From positions 1 to 9,714 of the forward strand of contig JAUWLO010000065.1 of assembly GCA_030613605.1 (NCBI GenBank): a DNA stretch of 9,714 bases, in the 5' to 3' direction. The position numbers were made by a program, and so were the translations under genes. Every line of letters begins with the position of its first letter. The first letter of the stretch is position 1. The notes below the pieces were generated by a model that ran no database searches, was not told where the DNA came from, and saw nothing but the letters and a program-made list of their open reading frames with translations. The stretch comes from Gammaproteobacteria bacterium. Lineage in GTDB: Bacteria > Pseudomonadota > Gammaproteobacteria > SZUA-152. Below, piece after piece: positions 1 to 5,998 of the stretch.

Positions 1-54
1 GTGGGACTATGACTGTAAAGATGAATACCGTATAGAATGTAGCAAAAGTAACTT

Positions 55-58
55 GAGG
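55..58 (+). promoter_or_regulatory. Shine-Dalgarno deciding the TlpA-like start
   Basis: GAGG lies nine bases before the ATG at 68. It supports that start over the upstream in-frame TTG at 53, which overlaps it. Confidence 0.6.
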
Positions 59-67
59 TTTTTTCCT

Positions 68-595
68 ATGCCAGCTCGTTTTAGCCAATATTTTGTCTCC
101 TGCCTTTGTACATTGATACTTGTCAGCTTTATCAACAATACCTATGCCAGTTCATCTGATAACTCTGCAGCCCCTGATTTTTCCCTGCCCATGATTAACA
201 AGGACGGCAAGGTAACGCTCAAAGAGCTCAGGGGTCACGTGGTGTATGTAGATTTTTGGGCCACCTGGTGCCCACCATGCCGAAAATCTTTCCCGTGGAT
301 GGAAGAAATGCACACTCGCTATCACAAAGATGGACTCATCATCGTGGCAATTAGCGTCGACGGGAAATACGAGCTTGCAGAAAAATTTATCCAGGAACTC
401 AACCCCAGCTTTATCAGTGCACATGACCCGGGTAAAAAGGTCGCTAAACTCTACAAACTGCGCGCTATGCCCAGTTCGTACCTCATCGACCGCAATGGAA
501 ACATAATCAGCACCCATTTGGGTTTTAGAACCAGTCGAAGCAATAAAGTAGAAGCCGAAATTAAAGCAGCCCTCAAGCAGCTCTTAATAAAGTAA
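68..595 (+). CDS. Exported TlpA-like thioredoxin-fold protein
   Basis: Periplasmic thiol-disulfide oxidoreductase of the TlpA/ResA type, 175 residues from the ATG at 68. I chose this ATG because GAGG at 55-58 sits nine bases upstream; a TTG at 53 in the same frame would lie on top of that ribosome binding site. Residues 1-27 form a signal peptide with a hydrophobic core and likely cleavage after TYA. The thioredoxin fold follows: FWATWCPPC with catalytic Cys68 and Cys71, and the cis-proline segment MPSSYLID at Pro135, which family knowledge places opposite the active site. It is the first gene of the five-gene cluster, 23 bases before the small lipoprotein. By inference it reduces or protects cysteines of an exported partner; the CGC tail of the next protein is an obvious candidate. 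The substrate cannot be read from sequence, and a cytochrome c maturation role is not supported by the neighbours. Confidence 0.9.
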   Translation: MPARFSQYFVSCLCTLILVSFINNTYASSSDNSAAPDFSLPMINKDGKVTLKELRGHVVYVDFWATWCPPCRKSFPWMEEMHTRYHKDGLIIVAISVDGKYELAEKFIQELNPSFISAHDPGKKVAKLYKLRAMPSSYLIDRNGNIISTHLGFRTSRSNKVEAEIKAALKQLLIK

Positions 596-618
596 GCTGA
601 ATACAGTCATTCGTTTAT

Positions 619-843
619 ATGAACATTTCTCTTCGATTTTGTATTTTCTTTATCGTTTTCTACGGGTTAGCCGCCTGCAGTCTGGAACCGGTGGAACCCT
701 GGGACCGCGATATACTGGCACAAAAGAAAATGCAGTTAATTCCTGACACGCTGGAAAACTATGCGGATGAACACATTTACTTCAGCAAGGAAGCGTCGGT
801 AGGAGGCCAGGGAGTTGGTGGTGGTGGTTGCGGGTGTAATTAA
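619..843 (+). CDS. DUF4266-type small lipoprotein with C-terminal GGGGCGCN
   Basis: A 74-residue lipoprotein precursor. The first 19 residues are a hydrophobic signal ending in the lipobox LAAC, so Cys20 is the predicted lipidated residue. Ser at +2, rather than Asp, predicts outer-membrane sorting. The mature part is only about 55 residues: a PWDRDILA segment, an acidic middle, a DEHIYFSKEAS motif, and a Gly-rich end finishing in CGCN at the extreme C terminus. From memory, the lipobox, PW-R segment, EHIYFSKEA motif and GGGCGCN ending match DUF4266, a family without an assigned function. The stop codon overlaps the next start as TAATG, so translation with the barrel gene is probably coupled. 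The two tail cysteines could bind a metal or cofactor, form a redox pair for the thioredoxin upstream, or be modified; these are inferences. No good Shine-Dalgarno is seen before the ATG. Confidence 0.85.
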   Translation: MNISLRFCIFFIVFYGLAACSLEPVEPWDRDILAQKKMQLIPDTLENYADEHIYFSKEASVGGQGVGGGGCGCN

Positions 844-2252
844 TGTCGAAAAATATTCCGCCAAATACTCATCGGCACAAGAATGTAAAACGCATTCGCG
901 AATCATTAGCGCTTGCTACCTGTTCATTACTGGTTACGTCACCTCAACCATCAATGGCAGAGGAATATCAGGCTCCATGGGAAATTGACAGCTCACTGTT
1001 AATCTATTCAGAAAGGGACAGAGTAAGCGCCTTTAAACCGGTACTCGCTTTGCGTAAGGAGATTGGTGACGATGAATTTATCGGGTTTCGATTTGTAGCC
1101 GACGTGTTAACCGGGGCATCACCCAATGGAGCGGTGCCAACAGATACAGCACAAACGTTTACTTCACCTTCTGGTGAAAGCTCATACACCACGCCTGCCA
1201 ACGAAATACCATTGGATGATAGCTTCGAGGATTTTCGACTAGCCATTAGTGCAGATTGGGAAAAACCACTCACCGATACCCTAAAGGGAGTTTTTGGCTT
1301 TAATTTTTCCATTGAAACTGACTACACCTCAATCGGCCTGTCCTCCACCTTTTCTAAAGACCTTAATCAGAAACAAACAACACTCACAATGGGTGCATCG
1401 GTAAACTTCGACAAAGTAAATCCGCAAGGGGGTAAACCAGAAGGTTTTACCACCATGCCCACTCCTCTCTTCCCTGGGCCTCCACCTCCTCCGGGTGAAG
1501 ACGATGAAGATGGTGATGATGATGATGGTTTTTTCAAAGGGGAGTCAAAAAATGTCGGTGAGCTGCTCATAGGTGTCACGCAGATCATCAATCGCTTTAC
1601 ACTAACCCAGGTGAATTACAGCATTGGAAACAGTAGCGGTTACCTAAATGACCCATACAAAATACTCAGTGTGCTGGAAAATGATGGCAGCGGAGATCTG
1701 CGCACTGGCGACAGCCCCTATGTATATGAAAAACGTCCCAGCAACCGAACCTATCAAAGCATTTTCTGGAAGGGAGTGCATCAACTAGCCAACGAAGATG
1801 TTATCAATATCTCTTACCGTTATTTCTGGGACGACTGGGACATCACTTCCCACACAGTGGATTTACGCTATCGCTGGGAAATTGGTGGCGGTCATTACTT
1901 ACAACCGCATGTGCGTTATTACCAACAAAATGCCGCTAGCTTTTATCGGCAAACGTTAATCGATGGCGAAGAACTCACGCTGGACTACGCCAGTGCTGAC
2001 TACAGACTAGGCAACTTCACCACCCAGACACTTGGCCTAAAATACGGCATCTACTTCGATAATGGGGCCGAAATCAATTTCCGCGTTGAAACCATGCGAC
2101 AAAGAGGTGAAACTGAGAGCAGCGATGCCATAGGTAAACTCCAAAATGTAAATCTATACCCCGACATGGATGCCAGCATCATACAGGCTGGAATATCGCT
2201 GGATACCGATATCATTTCAAAATTTTTGAACAAGGCATTCAGAAACAACTAA
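843..2252 (+). CDS. DUF3570-type predicted outer-membrane beta-barrel
   Basis: A 469-residue exported protein. A basic, unusually long N-terminal stretch precedes a hydrophobic segment, with likely cleavage at SMA-EE after residue 39. The mature protein is rich in alternating aromatic and polar strands (for example NISYRYFWDDWDI, VDLRYRWEI, HYLQPHVRYY), which reads as a beta-barrel. Overall it resembles DUF3570, a family of unknown function that I recall beside DUF4266 genes. Residues 206-228 form a low-complexity loop, five prolines then a run of Asp/Glu including four consecutive GAT codons, possibly a surface or Ca-binding loop. The C terminus is FRNN and lacks the terminal aromatic residue usual in BAM substrates. 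The start ATG overlaps the preceding stop. A channel, or an anchor for the neighbouring lipoprotein, is plausible but unproven. Confidence 0.82.
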   Translation: MSKNIPPNTHRHKNVKRIRESLALATCSLLVTSPQPSMAEEYQAPWEIDSSLLIYSERDRVSAFKPVLALRKEIGDDEFIGFRFVADVLTGASPNGAVPTDTAQTFTSPSGESSYTTPANEIPLDDSFEDFRLAISADWEKPLTDTLKGVFGFNFSIETDYTSIGLSSTFSKDLNQKQTTLTMGASVNFDKVNPQGGKPEGFTTMPTPLFPGPPPPPGEDDEDGDDDDGFFKGESKNVGELLIGVTQIINRFTLTQVNYSIGNSSGYLNDPYKILSVLENDGSGDLRTGDSPYVYEKRPSNRTYQSIFWKGVHQLANEDVINISYRYFWDDWDITSHTVDLRYRWEIGGGHYLQPHVRYYQQNAASFYRQTLIDGEELTLDYASADYRLGNFTTQTLGLKYGIYFDNGAEINFRVETMRQRGETESSDAIGKLQNVNLYPDMDASIIQAGISLDTDIISKFLNKAFRNN

Positions 2253-2260
2253 AAATTAAT

Positions 2261-2701
2261 GTGGCAAATAATAATATGCGTAACTTCGTACTAGACTCCA
2301 GACTTGCCAATGATTGCTATGTTTTGGGGAAACTAGATCTCTGCCTGTTATTATTAATGAACAATTCACTGGTGCCGTGGTTTATTCTGGTGCCAGAGTC
2401 ACCTGAAACAGATATGACCGACTTGTCAAAAACCGACCAGTCAATCCTGCTGAAAGAGATCAATCTGATAGCTGGATTTGTAAAAGGCAATTTTGATATA
2501 CCAAAACTCAATATTGCAGCCATCGGCAATATCGTTAACCAACTGCATATTCATATTGTTGGTCGTTCTCCCTCGGATTATTGCTGGCCAAATGTTGTAT
2601 GGGGTACAAAAGAAAAAGAGCCCTATACGGATGAGCGCGTGAAGGAAATCACAGAACTGCTCAGCGAACAGATTGGCAATCAACTCACTAGCCACATATA
2701 A
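2261..2701 (+). CDS. HIT-family protein (histidine triad variant QxHxH)
   Basis: A 146-residue soluble protein of the HIT superfamily of nucleotide hydrolases and transferases; no signal peptide, so cytoplasmic. The N-terminal half carries the beta-sheet signature LLLMNNSLVPWFILVP (about residues 29-45). The catalytic segment NQLHIHIVGR has Gln94, His96 and His98 where the classic triad has three histidines. The middle His, the nucleophile in characterised HIT enzymes, is kept, and the Q-x-H-x-H form is common in bacterial HIT proteins. The WPNVVWG motif at 109-115 fits the same subgroup. The listed start is GTG, 8 bases after the barrel stop; an ATG at 2276 (residue 6) is equally possible, and neither has a clear Shine-Dalgarno. 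The substrate is unknown. Beside an FAD-using enzyme, a role in nucleotide or flavin-nucleotide turnover (AMP is the ApbE by-product) is an inference only. Confidence 0.85.
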   Translation: MANNNMRNFVLDSRLANDCYVLGKLDLCLLLLMNNSLVPWFILVPESPETDMTDLSKTDQSILLKEINLIAGFVKGNFDIPKLNIAAIGNIVNQLHIHIVGRSPSDYCWPNVVWGTKEKEPYTDERVKEITELLSEQIGNQLTSHI

Positions 2702-2712
2702 CCAATCTCACA

Positions 2713-3636
2713 ATGCCAACCCTGGAACAAAAGCAGGACTATTTCGCTGGCCACTTCAACGCCATGGCCAGCCCCTGTGAAATACTTATCGACACAACCG
2801 ATGAAGTTATTGCACGCCAGATAACCAGCATCGCAGAAAATGAAGCTAAACGCATCGAACACAAACTAAGTCGCTACCGTGAAAACAACATTATTCACCA
2901 GATCAATTCGGGCAATAAAGTCACCGTAGATGATGAAACTGCACGCTTACTGGACTATGCCGATAAATTATTTGAATTGAGCGATGGTCTGTTTGATATA
3001 ACAGCAGGCGTACTTAGACGAGCATGGCAGTTTGATGGCAGTAATAATGTCCCCGAACAAGCTGATATTGATTTTCTTTTGCCATTGGTAGGCTGGAAAA
3101 AAATACAGTGGGAAAATCCCGATATCACTTTACCCGCAGGCATGGAAATTGATTTGGGCGGCATAGGAAAAGAGTATGCTGTCGATCGAACAGCCAAATT
3201 AGTGCAATTATTTTTTGATAAACAAGACCACAATCAACAGCAGGTTTCTGTGCTACTCAATTTTGGAGGCGATATTGCGGTGTTGACCCCAAAAAACCAC
3301 CCGGGCCGAAGCTGGACCATTGGTATTGATACGGGAATTGATGGGGACGCCGTTGTTGGTAGCAAAAATAATACCCACACGTTAATTGCATTAACTGCTG
3401 GCGCAGTTGCCACCAGTGGTGACAGTCGGCGTTTCCTGATCAAAGACGATATACGATATGGCCATATCCTTGATCCTCGCACTGGCTGGCCTGTTAAAAA
3501 TGCCCCTGCATCCGTCACTGTTGCGACTGAAACCTGTACTGATGCCGGGATGTTGAGCACCCTCGCCCTGCTTCACGGCTCCGAGGCCGAAACATTTTTA
3601 AATGAACAGGGGGTAGACCACTGGTTACGATGGTAA
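2713..3636 (+). CDS. apbE: ApbE-family FAD:protein FMN transferase, no export signal
   Basis: ApbE enzymes use Mg and FAD to attach FMN to a Thr or Ser of a target protein, releasing AMP. This copy has 307 residues and the family's main blocks: AMASPCEI at 17-24, SDGLFDITAGVL at 90-101, EIDLGGIGKEYAVD at 145-158, LLNFGGDIAV at 181-190, AVATSGDSRRF at 231-241, YGHILDPRTGWPV at 249-261 and ETCTDAGMLST at 273-283; Asp277 is the expected metal ligand. Most bacterial ApbE proteins are exported lipoproteins or Tat substrates, but here the domain starts almost at the first residue, with neither signal peptide nor lipobox, so a cytoplasmic location is predicted. No FMN_bind, NqrC-like or fumarate-reductase target is encoded in the window. 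It is the last gene of the cluster, 11 bases after the HIT gene. The enzyme class is certain; the acceptor is not. Confidence 0.93.
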   Translation: MPTLEQKQDYFAGHFNAMASPCEILIDTTDEVIARQITSIAENEAKRIEHKLSRYRENNIIHQINSGNKVTVDDETARLLDYADKLFELSDGLFDITAGVLRRAWQFDGSNNVPEQADIDFLLPLVGWKKIQWENPDITLPAGMEIDLGGIGKEYAVDRTAKLVQLFFDKQDHNQQQVSVLLNFGGDIAVLTPKNHPGRSWTIGIDTGIDGDAVVGSKNNTHTLIALTAGAVATSGDSRRFLIKDDIRYGHILDPRTGWPVKNAPASVTVATETCTDAGMLSTLALLHGSEAETFLNEQGVDHWLRW

Positions 3637-3690
3637 CCCCATCAGTTAATATTCAAACGTAAACTCAAATCCTTATGTTTTATATTGCGA

Positions 3691-3729
3691 CTTTCTGTTG
3701 CGTCTTTCTGTTGCGTCTTTCTGTTGCAT
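3691..3729 (+). repeat. Three tandem copies of a 13-bp repeat
   Basis: The unit CTTTCTGTTGCGT occurs three times head to tail at 3691-3703, 3704-3716 and 3717-3729; the third copy differs only at its twelfth base (A for G). It lies between apbE and the response regulator gene, directly upstream of and overlapping a possible -35 box. It could be a cluster of regulator binding sites, or a slippage-prone tract that changes copy number. A 13-bp period is not close to the helical repeat, so successive sites would lie on different helix faces. Confidence 0.9.
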
Positions 3730-3752
3730 AATGGAAAAACTATCGTTAGGAT
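3724..3752 (+). promoter_or_regulatory. Possible sigma-70 promoter for the response regulator
   Basis: TTGCAT (3724-3729) and TAGGAT (3747-3752) are separated by 17 bases and match the -35 and -10 consensus at four positions each. The -35 box is inside the third 13-bp repeat, so a protein bound to the repeats could control it. Transcription from here would give a leader of roughly 45 bases before the GTG at 3803. This is a pattern match only. Confidence 0.35.
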
Positions 3753-3792
3753 TTACCTATGTGCTTTTCGTAAAACCTCTACTCGGATGTAA

Positions 3793-3797
3793 AGGAG
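3793..3797 (+). promoter_or_regulatory. Strong Shine-Dalgarno deciding the regulator start
   Basis: AGGAG ends five bases before GTG at 3803. This places the start there and not at the in-frame TTG 3698 or ATG 3731, which would add an N-terminal stretch with no family match that is partly encoded by the tandem repeats. Confidence 0.75.
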
Positions 3798-3802
3798 AAA
3801 AA

Positions 3803-4516
3803 GTGTCAGCCAACCTTACGCAGAACCTCACGCAAAAAGACCTCTCTCACCCCACCGTTTTTATTGTTGATGATGATCCTGATATTCGTGACTCCTTAAA
3901 ATTATTTATTGAGTCTGTAGGTTTCCAGGTAGCAACATTTGATTGCGTGCATGATTTTCTTAGCGCTTACCATCAGGACATGCCGGGCTGTGTAATCCTT
4001 GATGTTCGGCTACCTAAAATCAGTGGCCTGGAGCTACAGGATCATTTCCAGAGAAAGAATGTACATATTCCAATTATTTTTTTGACAAGCAATAGTAATG
4101 TGTCCATTGCGGTTCGCACCATGAAAGCTGGCGCTATCGATTTTCTGGAAAAACCTTTTGATGAACAAATGCTCCTGGATAGCATACAGAGAGCAATGGG
4201 GGTTGACCGAAAAATACGAGAAACAAAACAGCAACATTCCAGGATTATGGAAAAAATCGGGAATTTGTCTCAGCGAGAGGAAGAGGTTTTACGATTCCTT
4301 ATCCAGGGAAAAGCCAACAAAGTGATTGCCAGCATTCTTGGCCTAAGCACAAAGACTATTGAAACCCATCGTGCTCACATTATGCGGAAACTGGGAGTCA
4401 GCTCTATGGCCGGTTTAATGTGGATGGCAATTACTTCCGGGGAATATCGGGAAGTGCCCGAGCAGCTACCATTTACGCCATTAGACCCTGTTCAGCAGTC
4501 TATTACGTTGTACTAA
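3803..4516 (+). CDS. FixJ-like two-component response regulator (REC + LuxR HTH)
   Basis: A 237-residue DNA-binding response regulator starting at GTG. The receiver domain spans about residues 17-132: acidic pocket Asp23-Asp25, phosphoacceptor Asp67 in VILDVRLP, Thr95, and Lys117 in EKPF. Residues 155-212 form a LuxR/FixJ helix-turn-helix (LSQREEEVL, then GLSTKTIETHRAHIMRKLGV). The AVRTMKAGAIDFLEKPF stretch places it nearer FixJ than NarL. Where FixJ has GHGD after the conserved Thr, this protein has SNSN, a change next to the switch residue. About 25 residues after the HTH are not recognisable. No sensor kinase gene is in the window, so signal and targets are unknown. It sits 166 bases after apbE with its own likely promoter, so it is probably a separate transcript; control of the upstream redox cluster is possible but not shown. 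Confidence 0.9.
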   Translation: MSANLTQNLTQKDLSHPTVFIVDDDPDIRDSLKLFIESVGFQVATFDCVHDFLSAYHQDMPGCVILDVRLPKISGLELQDHFQRKNVHIPIIFLTSNSNVSIAVRTMKAGAIDFLEKPFDEQMLLDSIQRAMGVDRKIRETKQQHSRIMEKIGNLSQREEEVLRFLIQGKANKVIASILGLSTKTIETHRAHIMRKLGVSSMAGLMWMAITSGEYREVPEQLPFTPLDPVQQSITLY

Positions 4517-4540
4517 CATATTAGGACTAACAATTCAGGA

Positions 4541-5941
4541 CTAACGCTTTTTATCTTTTTTCTTCACGAATTTTTTAAGGCGCTGACGTTTGTCAATTTG
4601 ACGTTTGGTCAATTTATTTTTTCTGCCCTTAAATGGGTTGTCGCCGGTTTTAAAATCAATACGGACCGGCGTTCCTTCCAGCTTTAATACCTTACGGTAA
4701 ATATTGGCCAGGTAGCGTTGGTAAGCAGCGGGAACATCCTTTGTTTGATTACCGTGGATAATAATAGTTGGTGGATTTCTGCCACCCTGGTGAGCATAAC
4801 GTAACTTAATACGTCGTCCACGAACCAGTGGTGGCTGATGATCAGCCACCGCTTTTTCCAGAATTCGTGTTAGCTCGGGCGTTGGAAAACTCTTTGTTGC
4901 GGAAAGGTAGGCTTTTTGAATCGGCTTGAATAAATCACCTACACCCGAACCATGCAATGCTGAGATAAAATACATACTGGCAAAATCCACAAATTGCAAT
5001 CGCCGCCCTAACTCATACTTAACTCGCTCCCGTTCTGAGCTATCAAGACCATCCCATTTATTAACCGCAATCACTAAAGAGCGACCTTTATCCAGCACAA
5101 ATCCCAGAAGGTGAAGATCCTGATCGCTAATCCCCTGGTGGGCATCGATAACCAGTACCACCACATGAGCTTCCTCGATTGCCTGCAATGCCTTTATAAC
5201 ACTGAATTTTTCCAGCTTATCGTAGACTTTCCTGCGGCGACGCACACCGGCGGTATCAATAAACGTGTAACGCTGCCCCCTGCGCTCGAACGGGACAAAG
5301 ATGCTGTCACGTGTTGTACCCGGCAAATCAAAAGTTAATACACGTTCTTCGCCTAATATTCGATTAATCAACGTCGATTTACCCACATTAGGCCGGCCAA
5401 CAATCGCAATTTTTATACCGTGATCATCTTCCTCTGCTTCGCTCTCATCCTCGGGAAGCTCGCTAAGTACAAAATCCATGAGGTCACGCACACCAGCACC
5501 CTGACTCGCCGTAATGCCATAGGGTTCCCCTATGCCCAGGTTATAAAAATCGGCAATCACTACACTGGCCTCGGAACCGTCGATTTTATTGACGATCAGG
5601 TAAACTTTTTTGCTTGAGCTTCTGAGTTTTCTGGCAATCTCATCATCACCCGGGTTTAAACCATCGCGCGCATCAACAAGAAATAAAATGACATCTGCTT
5701 CTTCAACCGCCAACCAGGCCTGATCTGCCATAAGTTCATCAATACCTTCGGCATTTCCCGTCATGCCCCCGGTATCCACTACCAGATAAGGCCTGCCTCC
5801 AAGTTTTCCATCACCATATTTACGATCACGCGTTAACCCTGGTTGATCTGCCACCAAAGCATCACGCGAGCGTGTAAGACAGTTAAAAAGTGTCGACTTT
5901 CCAACATTGGGGCGCCCAACAAGGGCGATAACCGGTTTCAT
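4541..5941 (-). CDS. der: Ribosome-assembly GTPase Der (EngA)
   Basis: Essential cytoplasmic GTPase with two GTP-binding domains in tandem, needed for maturation of the 50S ribosomal subunit. The 466 residues show G1 motifs GRPNVGKS at 9-16 and 182-189, G3 motifs DTGG at 56-59 and DTAG at 229-232, and G4 motifs NKID at 118-121 and NKWD at 294-297. A short acidic linker (about 163-174) joins the domains. The C terminus is the KH-like domain, ending in a Lys/Arg-rich tail expected to contact rRNA. Length is slightly below the Escherichia coli protein (about 490). The ATG start at 5941 gives the standard MKPVIALVGRPNVGKS start. It is the last gene of the minus-strand block, 57 bases after bamB, and converges with the response regulator gene. 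Confidence 0.98.
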   Translation of the reverse strand: MKPVIALVGRPNVGKSTLFNCLTRSRDALVADQPGLTRDRKYGDGKLGGRPYLVVDTGGMTGNAEGIDELMADQAWLAVEEADVILFLVDARDGLNPGDDEIARKLRSSSKKVYLIVNKIDGSEASVVIADFYNLGIGEPYGITASQGAGVRDLMDFVLSELPEDESEAEEDDHGIKIAIVGRPNVGKSTLINRILGEERVLTFDLPGTTRDSIFVPFERRGQRYTFIDTAGVRRRRKVYDKLEKFSVIKALQAIEEAHVVVLVIDAHQGISDQDLHLLGFVLDKGRSLVIAVNKWDGLDSSERERVKYELGRRLQFVDFASMYFISALHGSGVGDLFKPIQKAYLSATKSFPTPELTRILEKAVADHQPPLVRGRRIKLRYAHQGGRNPPTIIIHGNQTKDVPAAYQRYLANIYRKVLKLEGTPVRIDFKTGDNPFKGRKNKLTKRQIDKRQRLKKFVKKKDKKR

Positions 5942-5998
5942 CGTTTCTTAAACCTGGAATTAACCTATTTTCAAATTGTGAATAATTTAACAGAAAAA

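Noticed and set aside
1..52. Possible promoter before the TlpA-like gene (TATAGAAT at 31-38)
   Set aside because: A -10-like box is present but no convincing -35 box lies at the right distance, and the window edge hides the context.
1367..1591. Minus-strand frame coding a Ser/Gly/Pro-rich peptide
   Set aside because: It is the complement of the proline and aspartate low-complexity codons of the DUF3570 gene, not an independent gene.
3623..3638. GGTTAC-GATG-GTAACC hairpin at the apbE stop codon
   Set aside because: The stem is only 6 bp and no T run follows, so it does not support an intrinsic terminator.
3698..3802. N-terminal extension of the response regulator from TTG 3698 or ATG 3731
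   Set aside because: The AGGAG five bases before GTG 3803 and the normal family start favour 3803; the extension is partly tandem-repeat sequence and has no family match.
5942..5998. Possible separate promoter for der in the bamB-der gap
   Set aside because: TTGAAA and TTTAAG on the minus strand are only weakly spaced and matched in AT-rich sequence; not strong enough to annotate.
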